This document shows, piece by piece, positions 36,273-44,387 of a stretch of DNA of 64,000 nt. The translations under genes and the position numbers were made by a program. This DNA comes from Gemmatimonadota bacterium (lineage in GTDB: Bacteria; Gemmatimonadota; Gemmatimonadetes; Longimicrobiales; Gaopeijiaceae). The DNA lies in NCBI GenBank assembly GCA_028873845.1, contig JAPPNO010000012.1:1-64000 (forward strand). Direction: 5' to 3'. Every line of letters begins with the position of its first letter. The first letter of the stretch is position 1. Under the pieces are notes generated by a model, which ran no database searches, was not told the DNA's origin, and was given only the letters and a program-made list of their open reading frames with translations.

Positions 36273-37129
36273 ACCCCGAAACCTCCATCCCCCCCCTGCC
36301 CGGCGACATCGCTCCGCCCGCTTCCGGCGCGGAAACCGTTGCCGTCGCCGATCCGGTGTTGGGCGCGCCACCGTCCTCCACGCTCAGCGGCTGCGGCCTG
36401 ACCAAGATCTACAAGAAGCGCAAGGTCGTGTCGGAGGTGGACATCGAGGTCCGCCAACGCGAAATCGTCGCACTGCTGGGGCCCAACGGAGCGGGGAAGA
36501 CCACCACCTTCTACATGCTCGTCGGCCTGATCGCGCCCAACGGCGGCAGGGTCTACCTGGACGATGCGGAGCTGACCTCCACCCCCATGTACAAGCGCGC
36601 CAGAATGGGGGTCGGCTACCTCGCGCAGGAGCCGTCGGTCTTTCGCAGACTGACCGTGGCCCAGAACGTGATGGCAATTCTCGAGACGCTCGACCTGACG
36701 CGAAAGGAGCGCGCCGAGAGGCTGGAGGAGCTGCTGGCCGAGCTTTCCATCGGGCATCTGCGGGGTGCGAAGGCCTTCTCCCTGTCGGGCGGCGAGCGCC
36801 GCAGGCTGGAAATCACGCGGGCGCTGGTCCAGCGACCCAAGTTCATGCTGCTGGACGAACCCTTCGCGGGAATCGACCCCATCGCGCTGCACGACATTCA
36901 GGAGATCGTCTCGGAGCTCAAGAACCGGGACATCGGCGTCATCATCTCGGACCACAACGTCGAGCAGACGCTGGAGATCGTCGATCGCGCGTACATCATG
37001 TACGAGGGGCGGATCCGGGTCAGCGGAACCGTCTCGGAACTCGTGTGGAACGACGAAGTGGCCGACCTCTACCTGGGACCTTCGCTGACGGCGCGCATGA
37101 GATCGAGGTTCCCTCGTCCCGGAAGTTGA
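36269..37129 (+). CDS. lptB: LPS export ABC transporter ATP-binding protein LptB
   Basis: LptB powers extraction of lipopolysaccharide from the inner membrane. The 286-residue protein has about 40 extra N-terminal residues, then [18 protein letters not shown], Walker [20 protein letters not shown]-loop [10 protein letters not shown], signature [11 protein letters not shown] and Walker [17 protein letters not shown], with [12 protein letters not shown] after it. These are LptB-specific. The membrane partners LptF/LptG are encoded elsewhere. Confidence 0.95.
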   Translation: MNPETSIPPLPGDIAPPASGAETVAVADPVLGAPPSSTLSGCGLTKIYKKRKVVSEVDIEVRQREIVALLGPNGAGKTTTFYMLVGLIAPNGGRVYLDDAELTSTPMYKRARMGVGYLAQEPSVFRRLTVAQNVMAILETLDLTRKERAERLEELLAELSIGHLRGAKAFSLSGGERRRLEITRALVQRPKFMLLDEPFAGIDPIALHDIQEIVSELKNRDIGVIISDHNVEQTLEIVDRAYIMYEGRIRVSGTVSELVWNDEVADLYLGPSLTARMRSRFPRPGS

Positions 37130-37135
37130 ACGGCA

Positions 37136-38638
37136 GTGAGCGATTTGAAGTCCGGGCTCTACAGCGAGGCCCGCCTGCGGCAGATCTCGAAGACCAATCC
37201 GCGCCTCTACCAGGCGATGGACCTCCTCTACATGCCGCTCCCGGAACTCCAGGGCAGGCTGGAGCAGGAACTCTCCGAGAATCCCTTCCTGGAACTGTCC
37301 GAGCCTGACAGCGAGGAAGACCTGCAGGTGGACGAGGAGGGTCAGGAGGACGCGGACGATGAGGTGGACTGGGAAGAGGTCATGCTGGACGACTACGACG
37401 CGGGCGGGCCGAGCACTCCGTACGAACCGCGGGAGTACCTGGAACCGGTGGTGGTGGAGGACCGGCATCTGCACGACTACCTGGCCGAGCAGATCGGGCT
37501 GCTCCACCTCGACGAGCGGCAACTCCAGATCGCCGGTGAGATCGTCGGCAACATCGACGACGACGGTCTCCTGTCGTGCTCTCTGGAGGACGTGGCCGGG
37601 GGGGTTGAAGCCGCCCTCGCGTCCGTGCGCGACAAGCTCTTCGACGACGCACGGGAGATCGACGGGGCCGACGCGCGCGAGGCCGAGCTGGCGGCGCTGA
37701 ACCGGCTCTTCGCGCCGGTGGCCATGGAGGACGTCGAATCGGCGCTGCGGGTGGTGCAGTCGCTCGATCCGCCGGGCGTGGGTGCCAGGGACCTGCGGGA
37801 ATGCCTGATGATCCAGCTGTCCCGGCTCGGCCGGGAGGACACGCTGGCCCGGCGTATCGTGGACGAGCACTTCGACGAGCTCGCCAACCGGCGGTGGAAG
37901 GACATCGGGCGGGAGCTGGAGGTCTCGCGGAAGAAGGTCCAGGAAGCCGCCGACGAGATCGCCAGGCTCGATCCGCGGCCGGGCGGCCGGTACGCCGCCG
38001 CTCCCGAGCAGTACGTGATTCCCGACCTGATCGTGGAGCTGATCGGGGGCGAGTACATGGTGTTCGCGAACGACACGGGCCTGCCGCGCCTCCGCTTTTC
38101 CCGCTCCTACCGGGACGTCGTGGCGAACAAGGAGAAGTTCGTGGGCGCCAACAGGGAGTTCATCGCCAACAAGCTCAATGCGGCGCAGTGGCTGATCCGG
38201 GTCATCGAGCAGCGCCGCCGGACCATGCTCGAAGTCATGCGGTTCATCGTGGCCAGCCAGCGCGACTTCTTCGAGCGGGGCGTACAGTATCTGAAGCCGC
38301 TGACGCTGCGCGAGGTCGCTACCCACATCGAGATGGCCGAATCCACCGTCTCGCGCGTCACGAACGAGAAGTACGTACAGACGCCGGGCGGCGTCTATTC
38401 CCTCAAGTTCTTCTTCTCCGGGGGACTGCCGACGGTGATGGGAGGGGACATCTCCACCCGCGGCGTCCAGGCCAGGATCCGGAACCTGGTCGACGACGAG
38501 GACACGCGGCGCCCCTTGACGGACCAGGCGCTGGTCAACCTTCTCAAGAGCGAAGGGATCAAGATCGCCCGCCGCACCGTGGCCAAGTACCGGGACCAGC
38601 TGGGGATCCTGCCCGCCCGGATGAGAAAGCGCGTATAG
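37136..38638 (+). CDS. rpoN: RNA polymerase sigma-54 factor
   Basis: Sigma-54 directs polymerase to -24/-12 promoters with enhancer-binding ATPases. The 500-residue protein shows the Gln/Leu-rich region I (LRQISKTNPRLYQAMDLLYMPLPELQGRLEQELSENPFLEL), an acidic region II (about 55-90), the core-binding domain, the helix-turn-helix and the RpoN box ARRTVAKYR (about 480). The location after lptB is conserved in many Gram-negative genomes. No -24/-12 promoter was recognised in this window. Confidence 0.97.
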   Translation: MSDLKSGLYSEARLRQISKTNPRLYQAMDLLYMPLPELQGRLEQELSENPFLELSEPDSEEDLQVDEEGQEDADDEVDWEEVMLDDYDAGGPSTPYEPREYLEPVVVEDRHLHDYLAEQIGLLHLDERQLQIAGEIVGNIDDDGLLSCSLEDVAGGVEAALASVRDKLFDDAREIDGADAREAELAALNRLFAPVAMEDVESALRVVQSLDPPGVGARDLRECLMIQLSRLGREDTLARRIVDEHFDELANRRWKDIGRELEVSRKKVQEAADEIARLDPRPGGRYAAAPEQYVIPDLIVELIGGEYMVFANDTGLPRLRFSRSYRDVVANKEKFVGANREFIANKLNAAQWLIRVIEQRRRTMLEVMRFIVASQRDFFERGVQYLKPLTLREVATHIEMAESTVSRVTNEKYVQTPGGVYSLKFFFSGGLPTVMGGDISTRGVQARIRNLVDDEDTRRPLTDQALVNLLKSEGIKIARRTVAKYRDQLGILPARMRKRV

Positions 38639-38645
38639 CAAGCCC

Positions 38646-39677
38646 GTGGAGAAAACCCCCTCGACACACGAGACCGGCGGCGGCCTTCGCGCAGTGGCCC
38701 GCGACGAGCGCGCGCCGTGGTCCCCTCCCCGCGCCTACCGCGACTTCGCCCTCGTCGTGCCCGCGTACAACGAGGCGCCCAACATCCCCCATCTCATCCC
38801 CGAAGTGCGGGCCGCCTTCGAGGAGTTCGGACTGGCCGGCGAGGTCATCCTGGTGGACGACGGTTCGACCGACGGAACGGCCGAACTGGCGGAGTCGGAG
38901 GGCGACGGATGGGACCGCCTGCGGGTGCTGCGCCACCGGGTGAACCTGGGCAAGACCGAGGCGCTGCTCACGGCCGCCGGTGCGACCGACCGGCGGTACC
39001 TGGTGCTCTTCGACGCCGACCTTCAGCACCTTCCGGCCGAAATCCCCCGCTACCTGGACAAGCTCGAGGAAGGCTGGGACATCGTCACCGGGCGAAAGGT
39101 GGGGCGGTACGACAAGCGCGCGGTATCGTCGATCTACAACGCGCTCAGCCGCCGCATCTTCAAGGTGCCGGTCAGCGACCTCAACTCCATGAAGGCCTTC
39201 CGCGCCGACGTGCTGAAGGCGGTTCGGCTGCGCCATGACTGGCACCGCTTCTTCGTGGTGCTCGCGCACCGCAAGGGTTTCAGCGCCACCGAGATCGACA
39301 TCGAGCTGCACCCCCGCCGCGCGGGCGAGCCGAAGTACTCGGGGAAGAGCCGCATTGTCGGGGGCGTGCTCGATCTGATGGCGGTCTGGTTCCAGCTGCG
39401 CTTCTCCCGCAAGCCGATGGTCGCCTTCGGCCTGCCCGGGGTGTTCATGATGGCGGCGGGAGTGCTCACCGGGCTGGCGGCGCTCTATCTGCGGTTCGTG
39501 GTGGGGCAGGGGTTCCGGCCGCTCCTGTACCTGGTCGTGCTGCTGATCACGGTGGGGGTTCTCTGTTTTGCGGCGGGGATGCTCGGCGAGATGGTCGCGT
39601 CGGTTCATGACGAGCTGGACGCGATGCGGCGGGAGCGGGGGGACGGGGGACGGGGACGCGGGGCGGGGGAAGGGTAG
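38646..39677 (+). CDS. GT2 family polyprenyl-phosphate glycosyltransferase
   Basis: The 343-residue protein has a GT-A domain (VVPAYNEAPNIPHLIPE, LVDDGSTDGTAEL, DADLQHLPAEIP with the DxD-type motif) and two C-terminal transmembrane helices (about 255-320), the architecture of dolichol/undecaprenyl-phosphate sugar transferases. LNSMKAFRADVL and LHPRRAGEPKYSGKSR are typical. GTG start 7 bases after rpoN opens the glycan locus. The sugar transferred (glucose, mannose or a GlcNAc type) cannot be read from sequence. Confidence 0.85.
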   Translation: MEKTPSTHETGGGLRAVARDERAPWSPPRAYRDFALVVPAYNEAPNIPHLIPEVRAAFEEFGLAGEVILVDDGSTDGTAELAESEGDGWDRLRVLRHRVNLGKTEALLTAAGATDRRYLVLFDADLQHLPAEIPRYLDKLEEGWDIVTGRKVGRYDKRAVSSIYNALSRRIFKVPVSDLNSMKAFRADVLKAVRLRHDWHRFFVVLAHRKGFSATEIDIELHPRRAGEPKYSGKSRIVGGVLDLMAVWFQLRFSRKPMVAFGLPGVFMMAAGVLTGLAALYLRFVVGQGFRPLLYLVVLLITVGVLCFAAGMLGEMVASVHDELDAMRRERGDGGRGRGAGEG

Positions 39678-39678
39678 C

Positions 39679-40863
39679 TTGGCCCGCTCCGAAACGGCGG
39701 GCGCGGGAGGTGGCGCCTCACGCCGTCCCCGCATCCTCTCGGTCGTCGGCACCCGGCCGGAGGCCATCAAGATGGCGCCCGTCGTCGGTGCGCTGGCGGA
39801 CCGGGGCGGATGCGTCCACAGGCTCGCCCTGACCGGGCAGCATACGGACATGGTCGACCAGGTGCTGGACGTCTTCGGACTCGAGGCGGACTACGACCTC
39901 GACCTCATGAAGCCGGGCCAGACTCTCTACGACGTGGGACACGCCTGCATGGACGGCCTGCGCGGGGTGGCGGAGGATTTCGTCCCCGACGTGACCATCG
40001 TGCAGGGCGACACGGCCACGGTCTTCTTCGCGGGAGTGGTCGCCTTCTTCCAGCAGGGAATGCTGGCGCATGTGGAGGCGGGGCTGCGCAGCCGCCGCAA
40101 GTGGTCGCCCTTCCCGGAGGAGATGCTGCGCCGCATGACGGACACCCTCTCCGACTTCTGCTTCGCGCCCACCCGGGAAGCGGCGGACAACCTGGCCGCC
40201 GAGGGGGTCGCCGGGGAACGCATCTTCGTGACCGGCAACACGGTCGTGGACGCGCTCCACCGCATGCGGGCCCGGCCCGCTCCCCTGAGCAATCCCTGCG
40301 CCGCCGGGCTGGTCGCGTCGCGGCGGCGCCTTGTCCTCCTGACCGCCCACCGCCGCGAGTCGTTCGGCACCCCGCTGGAGCGCGCCTTCGGAGCCGTGGC
40401 CGCGCTGGCGGAGCGCTTCGAGGACATCGAGATCCTCTACCCGGTGCACCCGAATCCCCGCGTACTCGAACCCGCCCGCCGCATCCTGGGCGGCCGGCCC
40501 CGCGTCCACCTCACCGACCCCCTCGACTACGGCGACCTCGTGACCGTGCTGGGCCGCGCAAGCCTGGTTCTGACCGACTCCGGCGGCATCCAGGAGGAGG
40601 CGCCCGCCTTCGGGGTGCACACGCTCGTCCTGCGCGAGGTCACCGAGCGGCCGGAGGGGGTACGGGCGGGCGCGGCCACCCTGGTCGGCACCGACGCGGA
40701 CCTCATCCTCAACGAGGCCACCGCCCACCTGAACGGCGCCCGCGACGCCTGTCCGGCCGGAAACCCCTACGGCGACGGCCGCGCGGGGGCGCGCATCGCC
40801 GACATCCTGCTCGCGGAGCTCACCGGGACGCCCCGCCGGCTCGAAGACTGGAACGCACCGTGA
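39679..40863 (+). CDS. wecB: UDP-N-acetylglucosamine 2-epimerase (non-hydrolysing)
   Basis: WecB interconverts UDP-GlcNAc and UDP-ManNAc. The 394-residue protein has ILSVVGTRPEAIKMAPVV, TGQHTDMVDQVLD, VQGDTATVFFAG, HVEAGLRSRRKWSPFPEE, TAHRRESFG, YPVHPNP and LTDSGGIQEEAPAFG, all diagnostic. The start is TTG 39679 with GGAAGG ahead; no ATG or GTG gives a plausible N-terminus. It starts one base after the previous stop and overlaps the next gene in GTGA. UDP-ManNAc is a precursor of several surface polysaccharides. Confidence 0.94.
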   Translation: MARSETAGAGGGASRRPRILSVVGTRPEAIKMAPVVGALADRGGCVHRLALTGQHTDMVDQVLDVFGLEADYDLDLMKPGQTLYDVGHACMDGLRGVAEDFVPDVTIVQGDTATVFFAGVVAFFQQGMLAHVEAGLRSRRKWSPFPEEMLRRMTDTLSDFCFAPTREAADNLAAEGVAGERIFVTGNTVVDALHRMRARPAPLSNPCAAGLVASRRRLVLLTAHRRESFGTPLERAFGAVAALAERFEDIEILYPVHPNPRVLEPARRILGGRPRVHLTDPLDYGDLVTVLGRASLVLTDSGGIQEEAPAFGVHTLVLREVTERPEGVRAGAATLVGTDADLILNEATAHLNGARDACPAGNPYGDGRAGARIADILLAELTGTPRRLEDWNAP

Positions 40864-41969
40864 AGATCGTCGTCCACTGCGTGTACTTTCCTCCCGAGGT
40901 CGGGGGTCTGGAGAGCCACGTCCACTATCTCTGTCGCGGACTGGCGGCGCGCGGCCACGAAGTCACCGTCGTCACCTCACTGTCCCAGCCGGATCTGGCA
41001 CGGCATGAAGTGATGGACGGTATCCACATATACCGCACGCCTTTGCCTTCCCGCACGCCGCTCGGCTGGTCCATTCACGCGGCCGGCTCCACGCCGCGCA
41101 CCCGCGCAGTCGTCGCGGGGGCCGACATCGTTCACGCCCAGGCCTTCCCCTCGCTGCTGCCCTGCGCACTGGCGCTGGCGGGGATGAGCACGCCGCTGGT
41201 GTGTACCATACACACTTCGCATTTCCTGCGCCTGGCCGCCAATCCCGTCGTCGCCCCGGCACTTGGCAAACTGATTGAACTGAGTGATTACAACTTCGCT
41301 GCCAGCAAGGAGATAGCAGATGTGGGCGAGAGTCTCGGGCCGACCATCTCGGTCGAAACGCTCGTCAACGGCGTCGACACCGGGATCTTCAGGCCGGTCG
41401 ATGGCGCCATTCCGCGTGCCGATGGCCGCCGGCGACTCGTGGTGCCGCGAAGGCTCTTCCCGAAGAACGGCGTGGAGTACTTCGTGCGGGCGTTGCCGCT
41501 GATCGTGGCCGGGGCTGACGTGGACGTGATCGTCATCGGGGACGGGCCGGAGAGGGAGCGGATGGAAGGGCTGGCGGCCGAGCTCGGGGTGGCGGACCGG
41601 ATCGAGTTCCTGGGCGCGCGGCCCCACGCCGAGATGCCGGGGCTGCTCTGTTCGGGGGACATGGCGGTGTTTCCGTCGCTCGTGGAGGCCACATCGGTGG
41701 CTGCGCTGGAGTGCATGGCGTGCGGACTACCGGTGGCGGCGTCGGCGGTGGGGGGGCTGCCCCAGATCGTGAACGACTCGGTGGGAGGGCTGTTTCCGGC
41801 GGGGGATCCGGAAGGGCTTGCGGGCAAGGTGCTGGAGTTGCTCGGGGACGAGGGGCTGGGGGGGCGGGGGACGGTGGGGCGGGGGACGGTGGTGGCGAAG
41901 TGGAGCAACGAGCGGCTGGTGGACCGGCATGAGGAGGTGTATGGGGGGTTGCTGGGGGGGATGGGATGA
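40860..41969 (+). CDS. GT4 family glycosyltransferase
   Basis: A 369-residue retaining glycosyltransferase with GT-B fold: N-terminal Rossmann domain (VYFPPEVGGLESHVHYLCRGLAARGHEV) and the C-terminal nucleotide-sugar domain (VPRRLFPKNGVEYFVRALP, IGDGPERERME, VFPSLVEATSVAALECMACGLPVAAS with the EX7E motif). Acceptor and donor unknown. Near the C-terminus a 15-base unit is repeated in tandem (about 41862-41892), giving GRGTVGRGTV. The middle (41200-41320) is more AT-rich than the rest. Confidence 0.9.
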   Translation: MKIVVHCVYFPPEVGGLESHVHYLCRGLAARGHEVTVVTSLSQPDLARHEVMDGIHIYRTPLPSRTPLGWSIHAAGSTPRTRAVVAGADIVHAQAFPSLLPCALALAGMSTPLVCTIHTSHFLRLAANPVVAPALGKLIELSDYNFAASKEIADVGESLGPTISVETLVNGVDTGIFRPVDGAIPRADGRRRLVVPRRLFPKNGVEYFVRALPLIVAGADVDVIVIGDGPERERMEGLAAELGVADRIEFLGARPHAEMPGLLCSGDMAVFPSLVEATSVAALECMACGLPVAASAVGGLPQIVNDSVGGLFPAGDPEGLAGKVLELLGDEGLGGRGTVGRGTVVAKWSNERLVDRHEEVYGGLLGGMG

Positions 41970-42793
41970 AGAAGACGACAGCACCCTGGACGGGCCGCAG
42001 GGCAGGGGGCGGCAGCGGCATTGCACAGATGGCCGCGCGCCTGAGGAACGCGCTCGTGAAGATTGCCCGGAATCCGGTCACGGCCTGGAGAATGCTCTGG
42101 CCGCGCTACGGGCCCTTCGCCGCCAAGGCTCCCGACACCGAGTTTCGCCGCGCGATCCGCTGGTCGTTCGGGGACCTCGGGAGGGAGCCCCTCAACGCGG
42201 TCTTCCCGGGTATCGAACACATCGACGTGCGCGTCGTCCGCTGCTACGACCGGGAACCGCTCCTGTCGATGACCCCGTCCGAGGTGCTGGCCATTGGGGC
42301 GATGGTGCGTTTCCTCCGGCCCGAGCGGATTCTCGAGATCGGCACCTTCGAAGGGAACACGACGGTCAACCTGGCCGCCAACGCCCCCGCTTCAGCCCGC
42401 GTCTTCACGCTCGATCTGCCGCCCGACTGGGCCCGGCGCTACGCGCTGGACGTTCCCGACATCCACTACAACGCCGCCACCGGAAACCATACGGGGAGGC
42501 AGTTCATCGAAACGCCGCATGCGGACAGGATCACCCAGCTGTGGGGGGATTCCGCCGCGTTCGAGTGGGACGAGCACGGTCCCTTCGACTTCATCCTGAT
42601 CGATGGCTGCCACACCTACGAGTACGCGGTTTCCGATACCCTGAACGCGCTGCGGGTCATCCGGCCCGGAGGGGCGATCGTGTGGCACGACTACGGGATG
42701 CTGGAAGACGTCAGCCGGGCGGTCGACGAGTGTGCACGGGGCATCAAGGCCCGGGCGATTCAGGGGACCCGGCTGGCGGTGGGGTTTCCGTAA
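41966..42793 (+). CDS. Class I SAM-dependent methyltransferase
   Basis: This 275-residue protein has methyltransferase motif I (RILEIGTFEGNTTVNLA, about residues 119-135), an acidic motif II region (LDLPPDW), and FDFILIDGCHTYEYAVSDTLNALRVIRPGGAIVWHDYG typical of the Methyltransf_24 type found in glycan loci. The N-terminal 100 residues are helical and unassigned. It overlaps the GT4 gene by 4 bases and converges on the acyltransferase gene with a 50-base tail-to-tail overlap. Confidence 0.85.
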   Translation: MKKTTAPWTGRRAGGGSGIAQMAARLRNALVKIARNPVTAWRMLWPRYGPFAAKAPDTEFRRAIRWSFGDLGREPLNAVFPGIEHIDVRVVRCYDREPLLSMTPSEVLAIGAMVRFLRPERILEIGTFEGNTTVNLAANAPASARVFTLDLPPDWARRYALDVPDIHYNAATGNHTGRQFIETPHADRITQLWGDSAAFEWDEHGPFDFILIDGCHTYEYAVSDTLNALRVIRPGGAIVWHDYGMLEDVSRAVDECARGIKARAIQGTRLAVGFP

Positions 42794-43238
42794 CCGCCGG
42801 TCCCTCGTCCGCCTCCGCATGCGGACGTATCATCATCACGCGCCCCGGCACGCCCAGTACGACGGCGTAGGGCGGCACGTCCGCGATGACCAGGGTATTG
42901 GCTCCCACCGTCGCCATGCGCCCTATCCGCACGCCCGGCACGATCGTCGCCTTGACCCCGATATAGGCGTCGTCCTCGATCACGACCTCGGCCGTCTTGC
43001 GGATTCCGTAGGCCTCCTCCAGGCGGGAGTGGACGGCGGTGACCTCGCCGAGGATCGAGACCGCGTTGCAGATCGTGACCCTCGACCCGACCACCACCAT
43101 GTCGGGCCGCGTCACCTGGACGTTGCGGTCGATGGTCACCCTGGATCCGATCCGCATCCCGCTCAACCGGTACAGGGAAGGGCGCATTCCCTGCGGGAAC
43201 GGCAGCATCGAGGCGAGATAGCGAATGATCCTGCCCAT
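42744..43238 (-). CDS. Hexapeptide-repeat (left-handed beta-helix) acyltransferase
   Basis: The 164-residue protein is a WbbJ-type O- or N-acyltransferase: it has the short helical lead (LPFPQGMRPSLYRLSGMRIG), hexapeptide repeats (IEDDAYIGVKATIVPGVRIGRMATVGANTLV) and the closing DVPPYAVVLGVPGR. The catalytic histidine may be the one in VTAVHSRLEE. It is the last gene of the minus-strand cassette, sharing its start base with the deacetylase stop. In context it could transfer an acyl group from CoA or from the dedicated carrier protein to a sugar. Confidence 0.85.
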   Translation of the reverse strand: MGRIIRYLASMLPFPQGMRPSLYRLSGMRIGSRVTIDRNVQVTRPDMVVVGSRVTICNAVSILGEVTAVHSRLEEAYGIRKTAEVVIEDDAYIGVKATIVPGVRIGRMATVGANTLVIADVPPYAVVLGVPGRVMMIRPHAEADEGPAVTETPPPAGSPESPGP

Positions 43239-44146
43239 CAGACCGTCCTCTCCTTCCAGCGTCGCAGGTATTCCTCGACGGTGACCACGTCGTAGTCGCC
43301 CGCCACCTCTGATAGTATCGCGGCGAGTGGCCGTAGGTGAACGCCCTCGACGTAGGGGTGGCCGTACATGAGGGCAAAGGGGCGGGCCCTGATCCGGTCG
43401 AGGGCGTCCCGCACGATGTGCTCGTCGGATTGGCCGCGGGCGAGTCCCTGCTCGATGACGGGCGTCCGGCGCTCCCCGATCACGTTGACGGGTACCTGGA
43501 AGTGGGAATGGCGGGACGCGCCATCGGAGCGATCAGGTCGGAAGGGGATCTCCCCGGCCATGTCCGAGCCGTACTCGAAGCCCTCCGCGTCGAGGAGATC
43601 GAGGACACCCGCGTTGTATCGGAATCCCGGGCTCGCGAACCCCCGGGGCCGCCCGTAGCGATCGCGAAAACTCCTGAACGCCGGGCGAAAGAGCCGCTCG
43701 AGTCCGTCATCTCCAAGCCGGTCGAGGGAGTACTGCCATGCCGGATGGTCGGAGCCTCCGTGGAGCCCCAGTTCGTGGCCCTCCCGGTGCAGCAGGTCCA
43801 TCGTGGAGCGAAATCTGCGTCCCAGACGCGGATTGAACAGCGCCGTCCTCAACGTGCCGCCCCAGCCCAGCTTTCGCCTGGCCGACAGCTTGTACGGCGC
43901 CGGCGCATCCGCCGAATCCGCTCCGCGCCCATGGTTCCGCCTTCGCCGCAGCACGTTGACCGTCGTGTGCCGCCAACTGAAGCTCCGCCCCATGTTCACG
44001 AAGAAGGTGAAGCGAACGCCGTGACGGTCGCCGAGTCGCAACAGGTTGGGGACTCCCTGCTCGAGGCAGATGAGCGAATCGACGTCGAGACGGAACGCGA
44101 ACGTACGACGCCGGCGTGGAGACAAGTCGCGCTCTCCGGCCGTCAC
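43238..44146 (-). CDS. Polysaccharide deacetylase family protein
   Basis: The 302-residue product fits the NodB-homology/ArnD-like branch of carbohydrate esterase 4: FAFRLDVDSLICLEQGVPNLLRL (metal Asp), VRFTFFVNMGRSF, GHELGLHGGSDHPAWQ (HxxxxH-type ligands), FASPGFRYNAG and LMYGHPYVEG. An insert of about 40 residues after the second motif is rich in Arg. GTG start. It follows the carrier protein by 4 bases, and may free an amino sugar so the next enzyme can re-acylate it. Confidence 0.82.
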   Translation of the reverse strand: MTAGERDLSPRRRRTFAFRLDVDSLICLEQGVPNLLRLGDRHGVRFTFFVNMGRSFSWRHTTVNVLRRRRNHGRGADSADAPAPYKLSARRKLGWGGTLRTALFNPRLGRRFRSTMDLLHREGHELGLHGGSDHPAWQYSLDRLGDDGLERLFRPAFRSFRDRYGRPRGFASPGFRYNAGVLDLLDAEGFEYGSDMAGEIPFRPDRSDGASRHSHFQVPVNVIGERRTPVIEQGLARGQSDEHIVRDALDRIRARPFALMYGHPYVEGVHLRPLAAILSEVAGDYDVVTVEEYLRRWKERTV

Positions 44147-44150
44147 CCGT

Positions 44151-44387
44151 TCACCGGCGGCCCTCGACCAGCTTCACCATGCCCCCGAAGGAACGCACCG
44201 CGGTCGCCTCCTCGGGGGTCATCATGAACCGGAATTCCTGCTCGACGGCGAGGATCAGGTTCAGATGAGCGATGGAATCCCACCCGCCGTGGGAGTCCAT
44301 GGACAGCGTCGTGACCTCCGTCTCCGGCCTCACTTTGAGCACGCTCCGGAAGATGCGCTCCAGCGTCTGCGACGTGTCCCCGGTCAT
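44151..44387 (-). CDS. Dedicated acyl carrier protein
   Basis: A 78-residue carrier protein distinct from AcpP at 19133. The phosphopantetheine serine lies in GGWDSIAHLNLILAVEQEF (about residue 37), with W-D-S replacing the usual A-D-S of AcpP, as in carrier proteins that serve small specialised acyl groups. It overlaps the FkbH-like gene stop in ATGA, which strongly implies the two work together. Confidence 0.92.
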   Translation of the reverse strand: MTGDTSQTLERIFRSVLKVRPETEVTTLSMDSHGGWDSIAHLNLILAVEQEFRFMMTPEEATAVRSFGGMVKLVEGRR

